DNA from: Microbacterium hominis
Lineage (GTDB): Bacteria; Actinomycetota; Actinomycetes; Actinomycetales; Microbacteriaceae
Length of the DNA stretch: 64,000 nucleotides
Reading direction: 5' to 3'
Assembly (NCBI RefSeq): GCF_013282805.1
Contig: NZ_CP054038.1
Span: 868,001 to 932,000 of the forward strand
Part shown: in pieces, positions 1 to 15,151 of the stretch
Numbering within the stretch: position 1 is the first letter of the stretch
How the letters are laid out: every line of letters begins with the position of its first letter
Program-made: the position numbers and the translations under genes
Notes under the pieces: generated by a model
Told to the model about the DNA's origin: nothing
What the model saw: only the letters and a program-made list of their open reading frames with translations
Database searches by the model: none

Positions 1-443
1 CCGAGACAGGGTCTGCGCACGAGGACCCGATCGTCTCCGTCCTCGCCACGCGTAACCAGGCAGTGGACGACGCCGCCGACATGGTCGCCCGCCTCCGCGA
101 GAAGCACGACCTCGCCGAGAACGATCTCGTGAGCTCCACCGTCGACTCGTACCAGGGGCAGACGAACGGGATCACCGTTGCCCTTCACCCGCTGACCGGC
201 GCGGCGAAGCTCGACGACTTCAACTCCGCTTTCGGTCGACTTGCCGTCACGTGCACCCGAGCGACACACGGGCTGCTGCTCGTCGCCCGGCCCGGGCTCG
301 ACACTCTGCTCCAGCAGGCTCCGGCCCGCCCGGGCACGCCGTTCGGTGAGCCCGGCAATCGCACCCTGCCGCGCCAGACGCATCAGCGCATTCTTGCCAC
401 GTTCGCTCGCGGCACCCTCGACCTCACCCCCTCCGACGCCTAA
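1..443 (+). CDS. SF1 (UPF1/AAA_12-type) helicase, C-terminal fragment cut by the window edge
   Basis: The frame is open from base 3 to the TAA at 441-443, with no start in the window, so only about 146 C-terminal residues are visible. The stretch VDSYQGQ resembles SF1 motif V/Va and VTCTRATHGLLLVA resembles motif VI, as in UPF1/Dna2-like helicases with an AAA_12 domain. Such helicases unwind nucleic acid using ATP and often sit in defence islands. The stop is 10 nt before the Mod gene, which has its own Shine-Dalgarno in that gap, so this is probably the upstream member of the same operon. The N-terminal part, including Walker A, is outside the window. Confidence 0.75.
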   Translation, partial: ETGSAHEDPIVSVLATRNQAVDDAADMVARLREKHDLAENDLVSSTVDSYQGQTNGITVALHPLTGAAKLDDFNSAFGRLAVTCTRATHGLLLVARPGLDTLLQQAPARPGTPFGEPGNRTLPRQTHQRILATFARGTLDLTPSDA

Positions 444-453
444 GGACTACGCG

Positions 454-2592
454 TTGTCACATCTGAACGACCTCATCCGCCAACTCGCCACGAAAGACGA
501 GTCGCTCGCGCGCGACATCGAGCGCGAAGTCGCCGCGCTCCAGGACCGGCGCGCGTTCGGCCTCAACTTCGAGCGCCACCAGCCCGAGGCAGTGGAACTG
601 CCCGGCCGCAAGGTGCGCCGCGGCGACAAGGTGCGTGTCCTGCCTCCGCGCGGACAGATGCCGAAGAAGGAGAACGAGCGGCTCTTCAAGGTCCGCGAGA
701 TCGCAGCGACTGACGACGGACGTGTCGCAACGATCGAGGCTCTCGATGACACCGAAGCCATTGACCAGGTCGTCATCGAGGATCTCGTCGTCGTGGCGGA
801 GTTCCGCGACCCGATCTATCCCGGACTCGTCTCGACGGGCAAGGTCGAGCGGGGCGGCGACAAGCCCTACCACGCAGTCATCAATGCAGAGAACTACCAC
901 GCGCTCCAGGCGCTGCTCTTCACGCACCGCGGCAAGGTGGACTGCATCTACATCGATCCGCCATACAACACCGGCGCGAAGGACTGGAAGTACAACAACG
1001 ACTACGTCGAGGGTGACGACCTCTACCGCCACTCGAAGTGGCTCGCGTTCATGGAGCGCCGGCTGCTGCTCGCGAAGGAGTTGCTGAACCCCGATGACTC
1101 GGTACTCATCGTCACGATCGACGAGAAGGAATATTTGCGGCTAGGGATGCTACTTGAGCAGGTGTTTCCTGAAGCGGAGATACAGATGGTGAGCTCGCAG
1201 ATCAACCCGGCCGCCTCGGCGCGGGCTGGATCGTTTGGTCGAGTTGATGAGTACATCTACTTCGTGCGCTTCGGGGCATCGGTGGCTGCACGGGTCGTCT
1301 TATCGAGGGAATGGGTGTCTTCTCGAGGGCGAACGCACACAGGTGTTCCCCGATGGGACATGCTGCGCCGTTCTGGCGGCGGAGCGCGCCGACAGGACTC
1401 GCCGGGTGGTTTCTACCCGATCTACATCGACGAATCTGGCCCCCGAGTGGCGGCCGTCGGCGAACCGCTCGCCGCGGGCAACTCGGAGCCGCCTCAAGTT
1501 GATAACGCCGTGGCGATCCTGCCCATCCGCCAGGACGGCTCAGAGGGACGATGGATGTGGAGCAAGAAAGAGTTCGAGCGCAGATTGGCGCAGGGACGAG
1601 TGCGCATTACGGGATCAGCGACGCAGGGATTCGTTGTCTCGATCCTGAAGGACGGTGAGTACGCCAAGATTCTCGCCGGTGAGTTCGCGGTTGCGGGTCA
1701 CGGTCCGGATGGGTCAATGCAGTTCGAGAAGGGCGACGTTGACCAGGTTCGCGCTATCCCTGGAACGCAGTGGCGAATCGCGTCGCATGACGCCACGCAG
1801 TATGGATCTCGGTTGCTTCGCAGTGCCGTGATTCCCGGGCGCGAGTTTCCGTTTCCGAAGTCGCTTTACGCCGTCGAGGATGCGATCCGGTTCTTCGTCG
1901 CGGAGAAGCCGAACGCAACGGTGCTCGACTTCTTCTCAGGCTCGGGAACGACAGCGCATGCCACCTTGCGCTTGAACAAGCAAGACGGTGGGCTCAGGCA
2001 ATCGATCTCGGTTACTAACAATGAAGTGTCCGCCGAGGAACAGAAAGCGCTGGTGGCGCGTGGGCTCCGAGCGGGTGATTCCGAGTGGGAGGCATTCGGA
2101 ATCTGCGATTTCATCACCAAGCCGCGTATCCGGGCGGCGGTGACCGGACTGACGCCTGAAGGCGAAGCGATCAGAGGCGACTACAAGTTCACCGACGAGT
2201 TCCCGATGGCTGACGGCTTCGAGGAGAATGTCGAATTCTTTACGCTTACCTATGAGTCTCCACTTCGTGTCGAAGCGAACCGAGAGTTCGCGCGTATTGC
2301 GCCCTTGCTGTGGCTCCGAGCCGGGTCGAAGGGACGTCGCATCGACGAATTGCCGAACGGGTGGGACGTCGCCGACGGCTACGGCGTGATCTCCGACCTC
2401 GACCGCTCGGAGCAGTTCGCCGAGGCGATCGCGGCGGCGCCCGAGGCATCCGTCGCGTTCATCATCACCGACGAAGACCGCCTGTTCGAAGCGCTCGTGC
2501 GGGAGCTGCCGGAGCACGTCGAGCCGGTGCGGTTGTACGAGGCGTACCTCCGAACATTCGAGATTGAGGCGCGGAGGGCGGCAGAGCGATGA
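454..2592 (+). CDS. Type III-like (beta-class) adenine-specific DNA methyltransferase, Mod
   Basis: A 712-aa protein if it starts at TTG 454, which has AAGGA 7 nt upstream; an ATG-type start further 5' would run deep into the preceding gene in another frame. Motif IV DPPYN is at residues 168-172 and the SAM-binding motif FFSGSGT at 493-499. This order, with a long variable target-recognition region between, is the beta-class N6-adenine arrangement of type III Mod and related enzymes. The recognition region (about nt 1130-1900) is lower in GC than its surroundings, as expected for an exchanged specificity domain. The stop overlaps the next start by ATGA (2589-2592), so it is translationally coupled to the Res-like gene. 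It would mark host DNA for the system. The target sequence cannot be read from here. Confidence 0.9.
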   Translation: MSHLNDLIRQLATKDESLARDIEREVAALQDRRAFGLNFERHQPEAVELPGRKVRRGDKVRVLPPRGQMPKKENERLFKVREIAATDDGRVATIEALDDTEAIDQVVIEDLVVVAEFRDPIYPGLVSTGKVERGGDKPYHAVINAENYHALQALLFTHRGKVDCIYIDPPYNTGAKDWKYNNDYVEGDDLYRHSKWLAFMERRLLLAKELLNPDDSVLIVTIDEKEYLRLGMLLEQVFPEAEIQMVSSQINPAASARAGSFGRVDEYIYFVRFGASVAARVVLSREWVSSRGRTHTGVPRWDMLRRSGGGARRQDSPGGFYPIYIDESGPRVAAVGEPLAAGNSEPPQVDNAVAILPIRQDGSEGRWMWSKKEFERRLAQGRVRITGSATQGFVVSILKDGEYAKILAGEFAVAGHGPDGSMQFEKGDVDQVRAIPGTQWRIASHDATQYGSRLLRSAVIPGREFPFPKSLYAVEDAIRFFVAEKPNATVLDFFSGSGTTAHATLRLNKQDGGLRQSISVTNNEVSAEEQKALVARGLRAGDSEWEAFGICDFITKPRIRAAVTGLTPEGEAIRGDYKFTDEFPMADGFEENVEFFTLTYESPLRVEANREFARIAPLLWLRAGSKGRRIDELPNGWDVADGYGVISDLDRSEQFAEAIAAAPEASVAFIITDEDRLFEALVRELPEHVEPVRLYEAYLRTFEIEARRAAER

Positions 2593-5201
2593 AGTACACG
2601 CTCAAGGACTATCAGGCAGAGGCAGTCGACAAGGTTCTGATCAACCTCGAGAAGGCGCGCAGCACCTACCGACGCGATGGTGACGAGGTCGCGTTCAGCC
2701 TCACCGCAGCCACCGGCGCCGGCAAGACGGTCATGGCCGCGGCCTCCATAGAGGCGCTCTTCTACGGAAGCGACACGTTCGAGTTCGATCCCGACCCGGG
2801 TGCTGTCGTGATCTGGTTCTCGGACAGCCCCGCGCTCAACCTTCAGAGCCGCACGCGTCTGATGCAGGCCTCTGAAAAGCTGACATCGGGCGATCTCGTC
2901 GTCATCGAGCCTCCCTTCGCGATTCCGCAACTTGAATCGGGCAAGGTCTACTTCCTCAACACCCAGAAGCTCGGCTCCAAGTCCAAGCTCGTTCGTGGCT
3001 ACGTGCGAGACGAGGACCGGGAACTCGCCGGCTTCGAGCGAGTCGCGTCGCCCGACGACCTTGCCTGGAATATCTGGGAGACCATCGGCAACACAATCTC
3101 TAACGACGACAAGACTCTTTACCTCGTGCTCGATGAGGCACACCGCGGCTTCGACACGAAGACGGCGAGCGACCGAAAGACGATTGTTCAGCGACTCGTC
3201 AACGGCGAGGGCGGGCAGCCCCCGATTCCGATTGTGATGGGTATCTCGGCAACAATCGACCGCTTCGCCGAGGCGATGAAGGAAGCGCAGGCGGTCGATC
3301 GGCGCCGGGTGCTTGATCAGGTCGCCGTGCATCCCTGGCAGGTGCAGGAGTCGGGCCTCGTCAAGGACACAGTGATGCTCGACATCCCTGATGAGGTGGG
3401 CAACTTCGACTCGGTGCTCGTGCGCCGCGCGGCGCGCAAGCTCAAGGAATCCACGACGGTCTGGCATGCGTACTCGAAGCACCAGGGCCTCGCCGATGTC
3501 GTGGAGCCGCTGCTCGTCGTTCAGGTGCCGAACGTCCCGGAACACGACGACGTGGGCATCGCGCTCGACACGATCGCGGACGAGCTCGGCGGACTTCCCA
3601 GCAGCGCGGTGAGGCACGTGCTTGGCGACCACAAGACCCAGACCTTCGGCAGCTGGGACATCGATCACATCGAGCCGCAGCGCGTGCAGGACACCCCGCA
3701 CGTCAAGGTGCTGATCGCGAAGGACGGCATCTCGACCGGGTGGGACTGCCCCCGCGCCGAGGTGCTGGTGTCTTTCCGGCCGGCGAAGGATCACACGCAC
3801 ATCACTCAGCTTCTCGGTCGCATGGTGCGCAATCCGCTCGCTCGGCGCGTGCCCGGTGACGAACGACTGAACTCGGTGGACTGCATCCTTCCGTTCTTCG
3901 ACAAGACGATGGCGGGCAAGGTCGTCAAGTACATGACGGGGCAAGTCGAGGAGGTCGATAACACCTCGTCGCGCAAGGTGGTTATCGAGCCGCACGAAAT
4001 GTCAGCCAATCCCAACGTCGGTGAAGCCGTGTGGAAAGTCTGGGACTCGCTCCCGTCGCTGAGTGTTCCGGTGAAGGGCGCGCGGCCGGTGAAGCGGTTG
4101 GTTGCACTCGCCCAGGCGCTCTCGAGCGACGGGCTGCGAAGCGGAGCGCTGGCCGAAGTCGAGTCGAGGCTGCACGCGGTGCTCGACGAGTTCGCCGACC
4201 AGTATCCCGACCTGCTCGCCGCTGCGGTGAACGAGGTCTGGGAAGTCCACGTGCTCAACCTCGTCGCGAAGACCGGCAAGGCAGGGGTGTCGTACCGCCA
4301 TTTTGTCGAGCGAGCCGACGCGCGAGCCATTCGCGTCGCTTTCGAAGACGCGAAGCGCGCCTACGGCGCCGATATCGCGCAGTCGTACGTCGACCACCTC
4401 GCGGGGCCTGACGACGAAGACGCCGACGACGACGGACTCACTGAGGCGTATGTGAAGGCCGCCGCGCTCGCCTACATCCCGGAGCTTCGGAAGAAGATCG
4501 ACGCGGTGTCGGAGTCCATCGCGAAGGACTGGTTCGCCGAGTACAGCGACGCCATCGGCACGCTGAACGACGAGCGCCAGGAACAGTACCTCGAGATCTG
4601 GACGCTCGCGACGGTTCCGCAACCGGGCAAGCTGCGGCGCCCGCGCAACCGTATCGAGGACTGGAAGATGGTCGACGCCAACGAGCAAATTGTCGCGGCG
4701 CCGCTGGCCGAGCTGCATCTCATGTCGGATGCCGACGGGTGGTTCCCGATCGGCACGCTCAACGACTGGGAGCGCAAGGTCGTCGCTGCGGAACTCGCCT
4801 CGGGCACGTGTCTCGGGTGGTACCGCAACCCTGCACGTGCCGCGGTCGACGCGCTGGGCGTGACGTACCGCGACGTGCTCGGCAATTGGCGGTCGATGCA
4901 TCCCGACTTCCTCTTCTTCCACGAGATCGACGGCGAGATCAAAGCATCGATTGTCGACCCGCACGGACACCACCTCGACGACGCACTCGTGAAGCTCAAG
5001 GGCCTGGCGGAGTTCGCTCGCGACTACGGGAAGCACTTCCACCGGATCGAGGCAATCGCGAGCGGGTCGAGCGGCCCCGCGCTCAAGTCGTTGGACCTCA
5101 AGAACCCGGGCCTGCAGCGAGCGATTCTCGAGGGTGCTGGTCGGGTCGCGGACTTCTACGACGGCGAGTTTGCCATCGAGTACGCCGGTCCAGCGCAGTA
5201 G
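2589..5201 (+). CDS. Type III restriction Res-like SF2 helicase with putative C-terminal nuclease
   Basis: An 870-aa protein that starts inside the Mod stop codon. Walker A TGAGKT is at residues 42-47, DEAH at 182-185, motif III GISAT follows, and motif VI QLLGRMVRNP begins at Q407. This is the ResIII-type translocase layout. Near the C-terminus, PD at 772-773 and DPH at 790-792 sit where type III Res proteins carry a PD-(D/E)xK nuclease, but the usual lysine is replaced by histidine. Paired with Mod it would translocate along and cut unmodified DNA. The histidine leaves open either a variant active site or a non-cleaving motor. It is followed by a 27-nt gap and then the 1102-aa gene. Confidence 0.88.
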   Translation: MKYTLKDYQAEAVDKVLINLEKARSTYRRDGDEVAFSLTAATGAGKTVMAAASIEALFYGSDTFEFDPDPGAVVIWFSDSPALNLQSRTRLMQASEKLTSGDLVVIEPPFAIPQLESGKVYFLNTQKLGSKSKLVRGYVRDEDRELAGFERVASPDDLAWNIWETIGNTISNDDKTLYLVLDEAHRGFDTKTASDRKTIVQRLVNGEGGQPPIPIVMGISATIDRFAEAMKEAQAVDRRRVLDQVAVHPWQVQESGLVKDTVMLDIPDEVGNFDSVLVRRAARKLKESTTVWHAYSKHQGLADVVEPLLVVQVPNVPEHDDVGIALDTIADELGGLPSSAVRHVLGDHKTQTFGSWDIDHIEPQRVQDTPHVKVLIAKDGISTGWDCPRAEVLVSFRPAKDHTHITQLLGRMVRNPLARRVPGDERLNSVDCILPFFDKTMAGKVVKYMTGQVEEVDNTSSRKVVIEPHEMSANPNVGEAVWKVWDSLPSLSVPVKGARPVKRLVALAQALSSDGLRSGALAEVESRLHAVLDEFADQYPDLLAAAVNEVWEVHVLNLVAKTGKAGVSYRHFVERADARAIRVAFEDAKRAYGADIAQSYVDHLAGPDDEDADDDGLTEAYVKAAALAYIPELRKKIDAVSESIAKDWFAEYSDAIGTLNDERQEQYLEIWTLATVPQPGKLRRPRNRIEDWKMVDANEQIVAAPLAELHLMSDADGWFPIGTLNDWERKVVAAELASGTCLGWYRNPARAAVDALGVTYRDVLGNWRSMHPDFLFFHEIDGEIKASIVDPHGHHLDDALVKLKGLAEFARDYGKHFHRIEAIASGSSGPALKSLDLKNPGLQRAILEGAGRVADFYDGEFAIEYAGPAQ

Positions 5202-5228
5202 CGGCGACAGCGGGCCGGGGCAAGCGAC

Positions 5229-8200
5229 ATGGTGGTCGTCACGAACGAGATCTTCGACCAGTGGGAGAACGACTGGCGAAAGCGCATGGTCGGGTGCTCC
5301 TTGGTGGCGGAAGCGAACGTCAATCCTGAGGAAGCACTCGCGGCGTTCCGCATTTTCGGCCTCAACTGGATCCGTCTGACGTCGGCCCACGAACGGGCAC
5401 GGCTCGCTCGCACCTACCGTGCTGTGCTCCTCGCGGGCCTATGTGCAGTTGGCGCCCGTGACTACGATTCCGGCACCTACTGGGATCACGCGTTCGCAGC
5501 CTTCGACGCGCGCAGCGACGGCAACCGGCAGTCCGAACTTGCCGAGTCGTTCCGCTACGGGCTGAAGACTCTCGGGCTCTCCCGATTCACCCTGCCGACG
5601 CGTCGGCATGTGGGCGAGATCTTGCTCCACGGCGGCATACCGATCAAGAGCACCGGGGCATTCGCCAAAGTATTGGCTCGTTGGGATGCGCAGAATCCCT
5701 CGGGCGATGCGCGCAGCTTCGTCGCGTGGATCACAAGCTCCTCACAACACGTGGCGATCTCGCGCGGCATCGATGTGCCAACGTGGCTCTTTCTCACCGA
5801 GACCGGCGAGATCGCGGAGGACTTCGTCGAGCGGTGTCTCGTCGCGCTCGACCAACTCGGGGATCCCGGTGGAGGCGATACGGGCCTATCGCCAGCGGTC
5901 CTCGACGAAATATCAGACGAAGTTGGTGGAACTAGGTCAAGCCCGCGCCGCCGCGACCGCAGCCGCAGATCGCTGGACTCCGCCCCAACTATCTCGTTCT
6001 CGCCTCAGCGCGGCGTTGAGGTGCGGCTTCCGCCGCTCGAGGCCTTCACCGAGTCGGACGTGGACTGGCTTGTGAGCGCCGACGGGATTGGCGAACGCAT
6101 CGAGTCCCCGGCGCCGTGGCCGGGCGACCTCATCGAGCCAAAATACGTCGGCGTCCGTGCTCCCGTGAAGCGCGTTGTAGTGCAAGTGTCACCCTCAGAT
6201 CAGACGTGGGACCTCGACGTCGTAGACACCGACGACCCGTTGCTGGTTTTCGACGGCGAGTCGAGGCAATTGATCCCCGCGCGGAACACGTTGCCGCGAG
6301 GTCGTGTGTGGGTGGCATTCCCAAACGACGACGGCTCGGCGATCGCGGACCGGCTCAGCTCTGACTCGCCGATCCTCGTCATAGAGGAGACTGCCGCGCC
6401 GAACGGGTGGCATGGGTGGAGCTTCGCCGCGCTAGACCTATCCGCCGCCGCCCGGCTTTCCCTCGTCGATGCCACGCGTGCACGGTACGTCTCGACGACG
6501 CGGCGCCCGCGGCTCATTGAGGGCGACCGCATCCCTCATCTCGAGACGCGCGACGGGCGTCCTGTGTACGCCACCCTTCCCCGCGTGGAGCTGCCGGGGA
6601 CCGGGAGCGAAGGCACACTCGGGTGGCACGTCTCGATTGCGACGATCGATGGCGAGGTGTTGGTTGCGCGGGAGTTCACCGTCGCCGGGGAGTCTCGGAT
6701 CGTCGATCCGTGGTCGGCCGGGCCCAGACCCGTGCTCGGCGACTTCGTCGTCACCGTTCGCGGCCCCTGGGGGCGTGGCGCCGTTCTGCCCGTGGCGATT
6801 GCGCAAGGATTCTCGACAGAAGTTTCAACGTCGTTCCGGTGGATGAGGTCTGACGGGCAAGGACTGGAGCACGCCGAGTTGCGCGTCCGGTCGGGCGAAC
6901 CAGCGGCCTCGGAGGTGCGTGTTGCCTTCGAACCTCATCGCTGGCGTCGGGCTACTTCATTGCGGTCGTCCACCGGTGAGCTCGCGCTCACGGCGCGCCT
7001 CCCATCGATGTCGGTCAGCACCGCGGGTGCAATATCCCGGGGGAAGTCGGGCGGTCCGATCCCCCTCGATCTTGAGTCGCTGCGCGACACCACGCTCCGC
7101 GTCGATGTTCCGTCGGGGACGCGTCGCACACAACTTGCAGCGGTCGCGGGTGACCGACTCGTGCAGGCGCTCGACTCCACCCAGTACACCGGAGAGTCTC
7201 GGGTATTCTCGCTCGGGCAGTTGAGCGACACCCTCGACATACACCGATTCGCGCAGCTTCGGCTCGTTGTGGATGACCGCTCGATTCCCGTCGCCTACGT
7301 GCGACCTCGACAGCTCGCAACGGGTGTCACGGTGAGTGACGGCACCCTATCGCTCGACGAGGCGATGCCGGTCGACGGACTGATGGTGCTCGCCTACGGC
7401 CGGTTTGCGCCCTGGGAGAAGCCGACCCGTATCGACTTTGCGACGGGCCAGACCAGTGTCGCGCTGCCAGAAGCGATTCTTCGCGAGGGTGCCGCGACGT
7501 TTGTGGTCTACGTCGCAAACCCGTGGGTGCCCTTCGACGCGCCTGATCTCGCCGACTGGTCGACCCGAAACGCATTCGTGGCGGAGTGGGGCGACCCGAT
7601 CGAGCCAGTCGACCTACCCGAGACTGGGTTCAGAAGCTGGCTCGCCGGTCACTCGCCGTGTCCGGCGTCGGACGCGAGCCTGCACATCGCGCTGAAGGTC
7701 TACGCGCTCGTACCAAGATTCGCGATGCGACGAGACGTCGACCGACTTCGCAGCGAACTCGCTGAGGCAGTGAGGTCGAGTCGCACTCACGTCGTAGACG
7801 CCGTGCTGCGCGCGAAGGCAGATGCACGCGACCTCTTCCGGCTGTTCGTCGAAGCAGATGTCGTCACGGTGCCGCGCGAGGCCTGGGAGTCATCAGATCT
7901 GCTGTGGTCATTCAGCCCAGCTCTCGGCATCGTGGCGGACACGGACGAGCACGTCGGGGAAGGTCGGGACCAGTTCCGTGCGAACTTGACTGCGTACGCG
8001 GGCACCCCCGCGTTGGCGATCCTCGACGAGGGCGTCGATCCGTTCGCGACGGTGGGCATGTTCGGTCCACCGACTCGGGCGCTTGACCGGATGCCGCAAG
8101 AACGCATCGACGCGATCATGGCGGTCGCCAATCTGCTGCCTCAGGGGCTCCTCGACAAGGACTCACGGGCGCAGGCGAGTAAGCAGCTCTTCGACCAGCG

Positions 8201-8520
8201 ACGAGATCGTTCGATGGACGCCGTGATCGCAGTGTCCCGCTCGTTGATCGCCGAAGCACGGGCCGCCGTCACATCAGACATCGGTGCGTACGCGACGACA
8301 CCCATCGACGTCCGCGCGAGCGACGACGGGTGGATGAGCCTGCCGGTGCTTTCGTTGGCCTGTGCGTTCGTCGCGCGAGCCGCCGCGCGCGGCGGTGTCG
8401 CGTCTGGTCGTGCGTTCTCCAAGCTCAGGCAGGCGTACATGCGACTCGCGGAGGCAGCCCCCGATATCGTTCAGCAGGACCTCGGTCTCGCTGAGCTCTG
8501 GATCACGAGATGGAACGAAC

Positions 8521-8537
<17 letters not shown>
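5229..8537 (+). CDS. Large defence-island protein of unknown fold, DruH-like by position
   Basis: A 1102-aa protein with no enzymatic motif I recognise. The N-terminal third (residues 1-210) is mostly helical; about residues 260-760 look like a chain of beta-rich, possibly Ig-like segments; the C-terminal 300 are helical again. Its size and its place directly before a giant DUF1998 helicase match the DruH-DruE pair of type III Druantia, but I see no diagnostic DruH motif, so the name is inference. Residues 212-252 (nt 5862-5984) are arginine/serine rich with poor third-position GC, while the next frame over this stretch is clean; a G4 run at 5859-5862 and a C4 run at 5983-5986 bound it (see findings). 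The 3' end overlaps the next gene by 17 nt. Confidence 0.75.
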
Positions 8538-13221
<4,684 letters not shown>

Positions 13222-13305
13222 GCGTGCTCGTCGCGCGGGCGACTCCAGCCGATGGCGCGACGTCGAATGAGTGCGCCGAAATTGCTCCGTTAGGTCACCT
13301 CGAAA

Positions 13306-13311
13306 TACGCT
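13306..13311 (+). promoter_or_regulatory. -10 box (TACGCT) of a leaderless promoter
   Basis: TACGCT lies 6 nt before the GTG at 13318, with TTGCTC at 13282-13287 as a possible -35 (18-nt spacer). No Shine-Dalgarno is present. It gives the GmrSD-like gene transcription independent of the helicase operon. Confidence 0.5.
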
Positions 13312-13317
13312 CTCGAT

Positions 13318-15090
13318 GTGATCAACTCCGCCCAGCAGTATCCGGTGCACGTTCTCCTGAACAACGAGGACAAGGTGCAGTACCGGGTTCCGAAGTATCA
13401 GCGCGAGTACTCATGGCAGCGCCCCCAATGGGAGGACCTCTTCGAGGATCTCGTTGAGGCGGATGGATCACACTTTCTGGGCACGATCATCACCCTCAAC
13501 CAGACGAAGGACGCTTCAAGCAAGATCGTGCTGGAGCTCATTGATGGTCAGCAGCGGATGACGACGCTGACAATCCTGCTCGCCGCCGTATACAGCTGTC
13601 TCGCCGAGGATTCCAACCCCGATGACGAGACCACGCTGAATCGGCTCAATCTGCGCCACAGGCTCGTGCGCAAGAACGACCAAGAGCTTCGCGTCATCCC
13701 GCAGGTTCAAGGGCATAATCTCGCCGACTACTCGACCGCGCTCAATCGCGCCGGCCTCACGGACATCAAGGCGGACGTTCGCCCCTACTATCCCTCGCGG
13801 CGAATCTCGAAGTGCTATCAGTATTTCCGTGATGCGATCGAGTCTTTGGCCGAGACCGAGGAGGTTGCGCTTGCGGTCGCAGCCAATCGAATACTCGAGT
13901 CTGTCTTGCAGGCAGTGATGGTGAAGATCGAGGTGGCGAGCCACGCTGACGCCTTCGTGCTGTTCGAGTCACTCAACAACCGCGGCATGGCACTCACCCC
14001 CGTTGATCTGATCAAGAACCATCTCCTCGCGGAGTCCGAGCGTCGGTCCGTAATGAGCGTGGACGAAGCGTTCGACCGTTGGAACGCTATGCTCGCGAAC
14101 CTCGGAGATGACTATGCAATGCATGAGCGGTTCTTGCGCCACTACTACAACGCATTTCGAGGCGAGCTCCCGCTTGTCGAGAACGCGCCGGTTGCAACGA
14201 AAGCCCGCCTGATTCGCATCTATGAGCGTCTGCTCGCTGACGATTTCACCGGCGTGATCGAAAGGCTTGTTGGCGCGAGCGAGTTGTATGGGCGCATCGC
14301 CTGCGTGCGGGGGGCAGATCGCTCGACTTCTCTGGACGTTGCTCTGAATCGGCTCATGCGGGCGCAGGGCGTGCCGTCCTACGTCTTGATTCTCTGGCTC
14401 ATGGTCCATGCGGAAGAGCTGAGGATCGATGAGACTCACCTGAATCGTGTGATCGGACACCTTACGAGCTTCTTCGTCCGTCGTAACCTGTCTGGCCTTC
14501 CCGCTACCTACACGCTTCCCAAGCTCTTCATGACTGTGATCGAGTCGCTGAATGGGCTCGCGGCGGATGGCGTCGTCGGTGAGATTCGGAGGCGCCTCGT
14601 CGAAGTGTCTGTCTCTGATGAAACTTTCCGGGAGGCGCTGCGAGGGCCGATCTACAACGTCAACTCTGACGTTGCGCGGTTCGTGCTCACAGCCCTCGAA
14701 GAAGAGCGAATGACTTCTGAGTCGCAGAGGGACCTATGGGAATGGGAGCGCGGACACTTCGTCTGGACGATCGAGCACATCTTCCCGCAGGGAGCGAACC
14801 TGCCGGAGGGTTGGGTGGAGATGATGGGGGGCAGCGAGGCGGCCACGGCTGCGCAGGAAAGCGACGTCCACCGTCTGGGGAACCTGACCATCACGCGATA
14901 CAACAGCACGCTGAGCAATCGGACATTCTCCGAGAAGCGGGATCGCGAGGATCAGAAGGGCAGGGCCATCGGCTACCGCAACGGGCTCTGGCTGAACGCA
15001 GATCTTCGTGATCGAGACGGCTGGGTCCTCGCCGACATCCACGAGCGCACAGAGCGACTCGCCGTAGAGGTGCTCAACTTGTTCTCCTGA
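13318..15090 (+). CDS. GmrSD-like DUF262/DUF1524 nuclease (type IV-like restriction)
   Basis: A 590-aa single-chain protein, GTG start. The N-terminal DUF262 (GmrS-like, ParB-related NTPase) shows VPKYQREYSW and the DGQQR motif at residues 76-80. The C-terminal DUF1524 (GmrD-like HNH nuclease) shows IEHIFPQ with His487, then LGNLTIT from residue 520 and a downstream SN..F..K signature. Fused GmrSD enzymes cut modified (for example glucosylated hydroxymethylcytosine) phage DNA; related DUF262 proteins also act in other defence systems. It follows the helicase by 96 nt, in the same orientation but with its own promoter. It would complement the Mod/Res pair by attacking modified rather than unmodified DNA. 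Confidence 0.88.
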   Translation: MINSAQQYPVHVLLNNEDKVQYRVPKYQREYSWQRPQWEDLFEDLVEADGSHFLGTIITLNQTKDASSKIVLELIDGQQRMTTLTILLAAVYSCLAEDSNPDDETTLNRLNLRHRLVRKNDQELRVIPQVQGHNLADYSTALNRAGLTDIKADVRPYYPSRRISKCYQYFRDAIESLAETEEVALAVAANRILESVLQAVMVKIEVASHADAFVLFESLNNRGMALTPVDLIKNHLLAESERRSVMSVDEAFDRWNAMLANLGDDYAMHERFLRHYYNAFRGELPLVENAPVATKARLIRIYERLLADDFTGVIERLVGASELYGRIACVRGADRSTSLDVALNRLMRAQGVPSYVLILWLMVHAEELRIDETHLNRVIGHLTSFFVRRNLSGLPATYTLPKLFMTVIESLNGLAADGVVGEIRRRLVEVSVSDETFREALRGPIYNVNSDVARFVLTALEEERMTSESQRDLWEWERGHFVWTIEHIFPQGANLPEGWVEMMGGSEAATAAQESDVHRLGNLTITRYNSTLSNRTFSEKRDREDQKGRAIGYRNGLWLNADLRDRDGWVLADIHERTERLAVEVLNLFS

Positions 15091-15112
15091 GACGACGACC
15101 GGCGACCTCCGC

Positions 15113-15140
15113 GACACCACCACGACACCACCACGACACC
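15113..15140. repeat. Short 11-bp tandem repeat at the island edge
   Basis: GACACCACCAC occurs twice head to tail, then a partial third copy (GACACC). It lies just after the last island gene. Confidence 0.85.
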
Positions 15141-15151
15141 CTGTCGACTAG

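Noticed and set aside
4002..5390. 462-aa minus-strand open frame
   Set aside because: Antisense to the Res-like gene with no recognisable motif.
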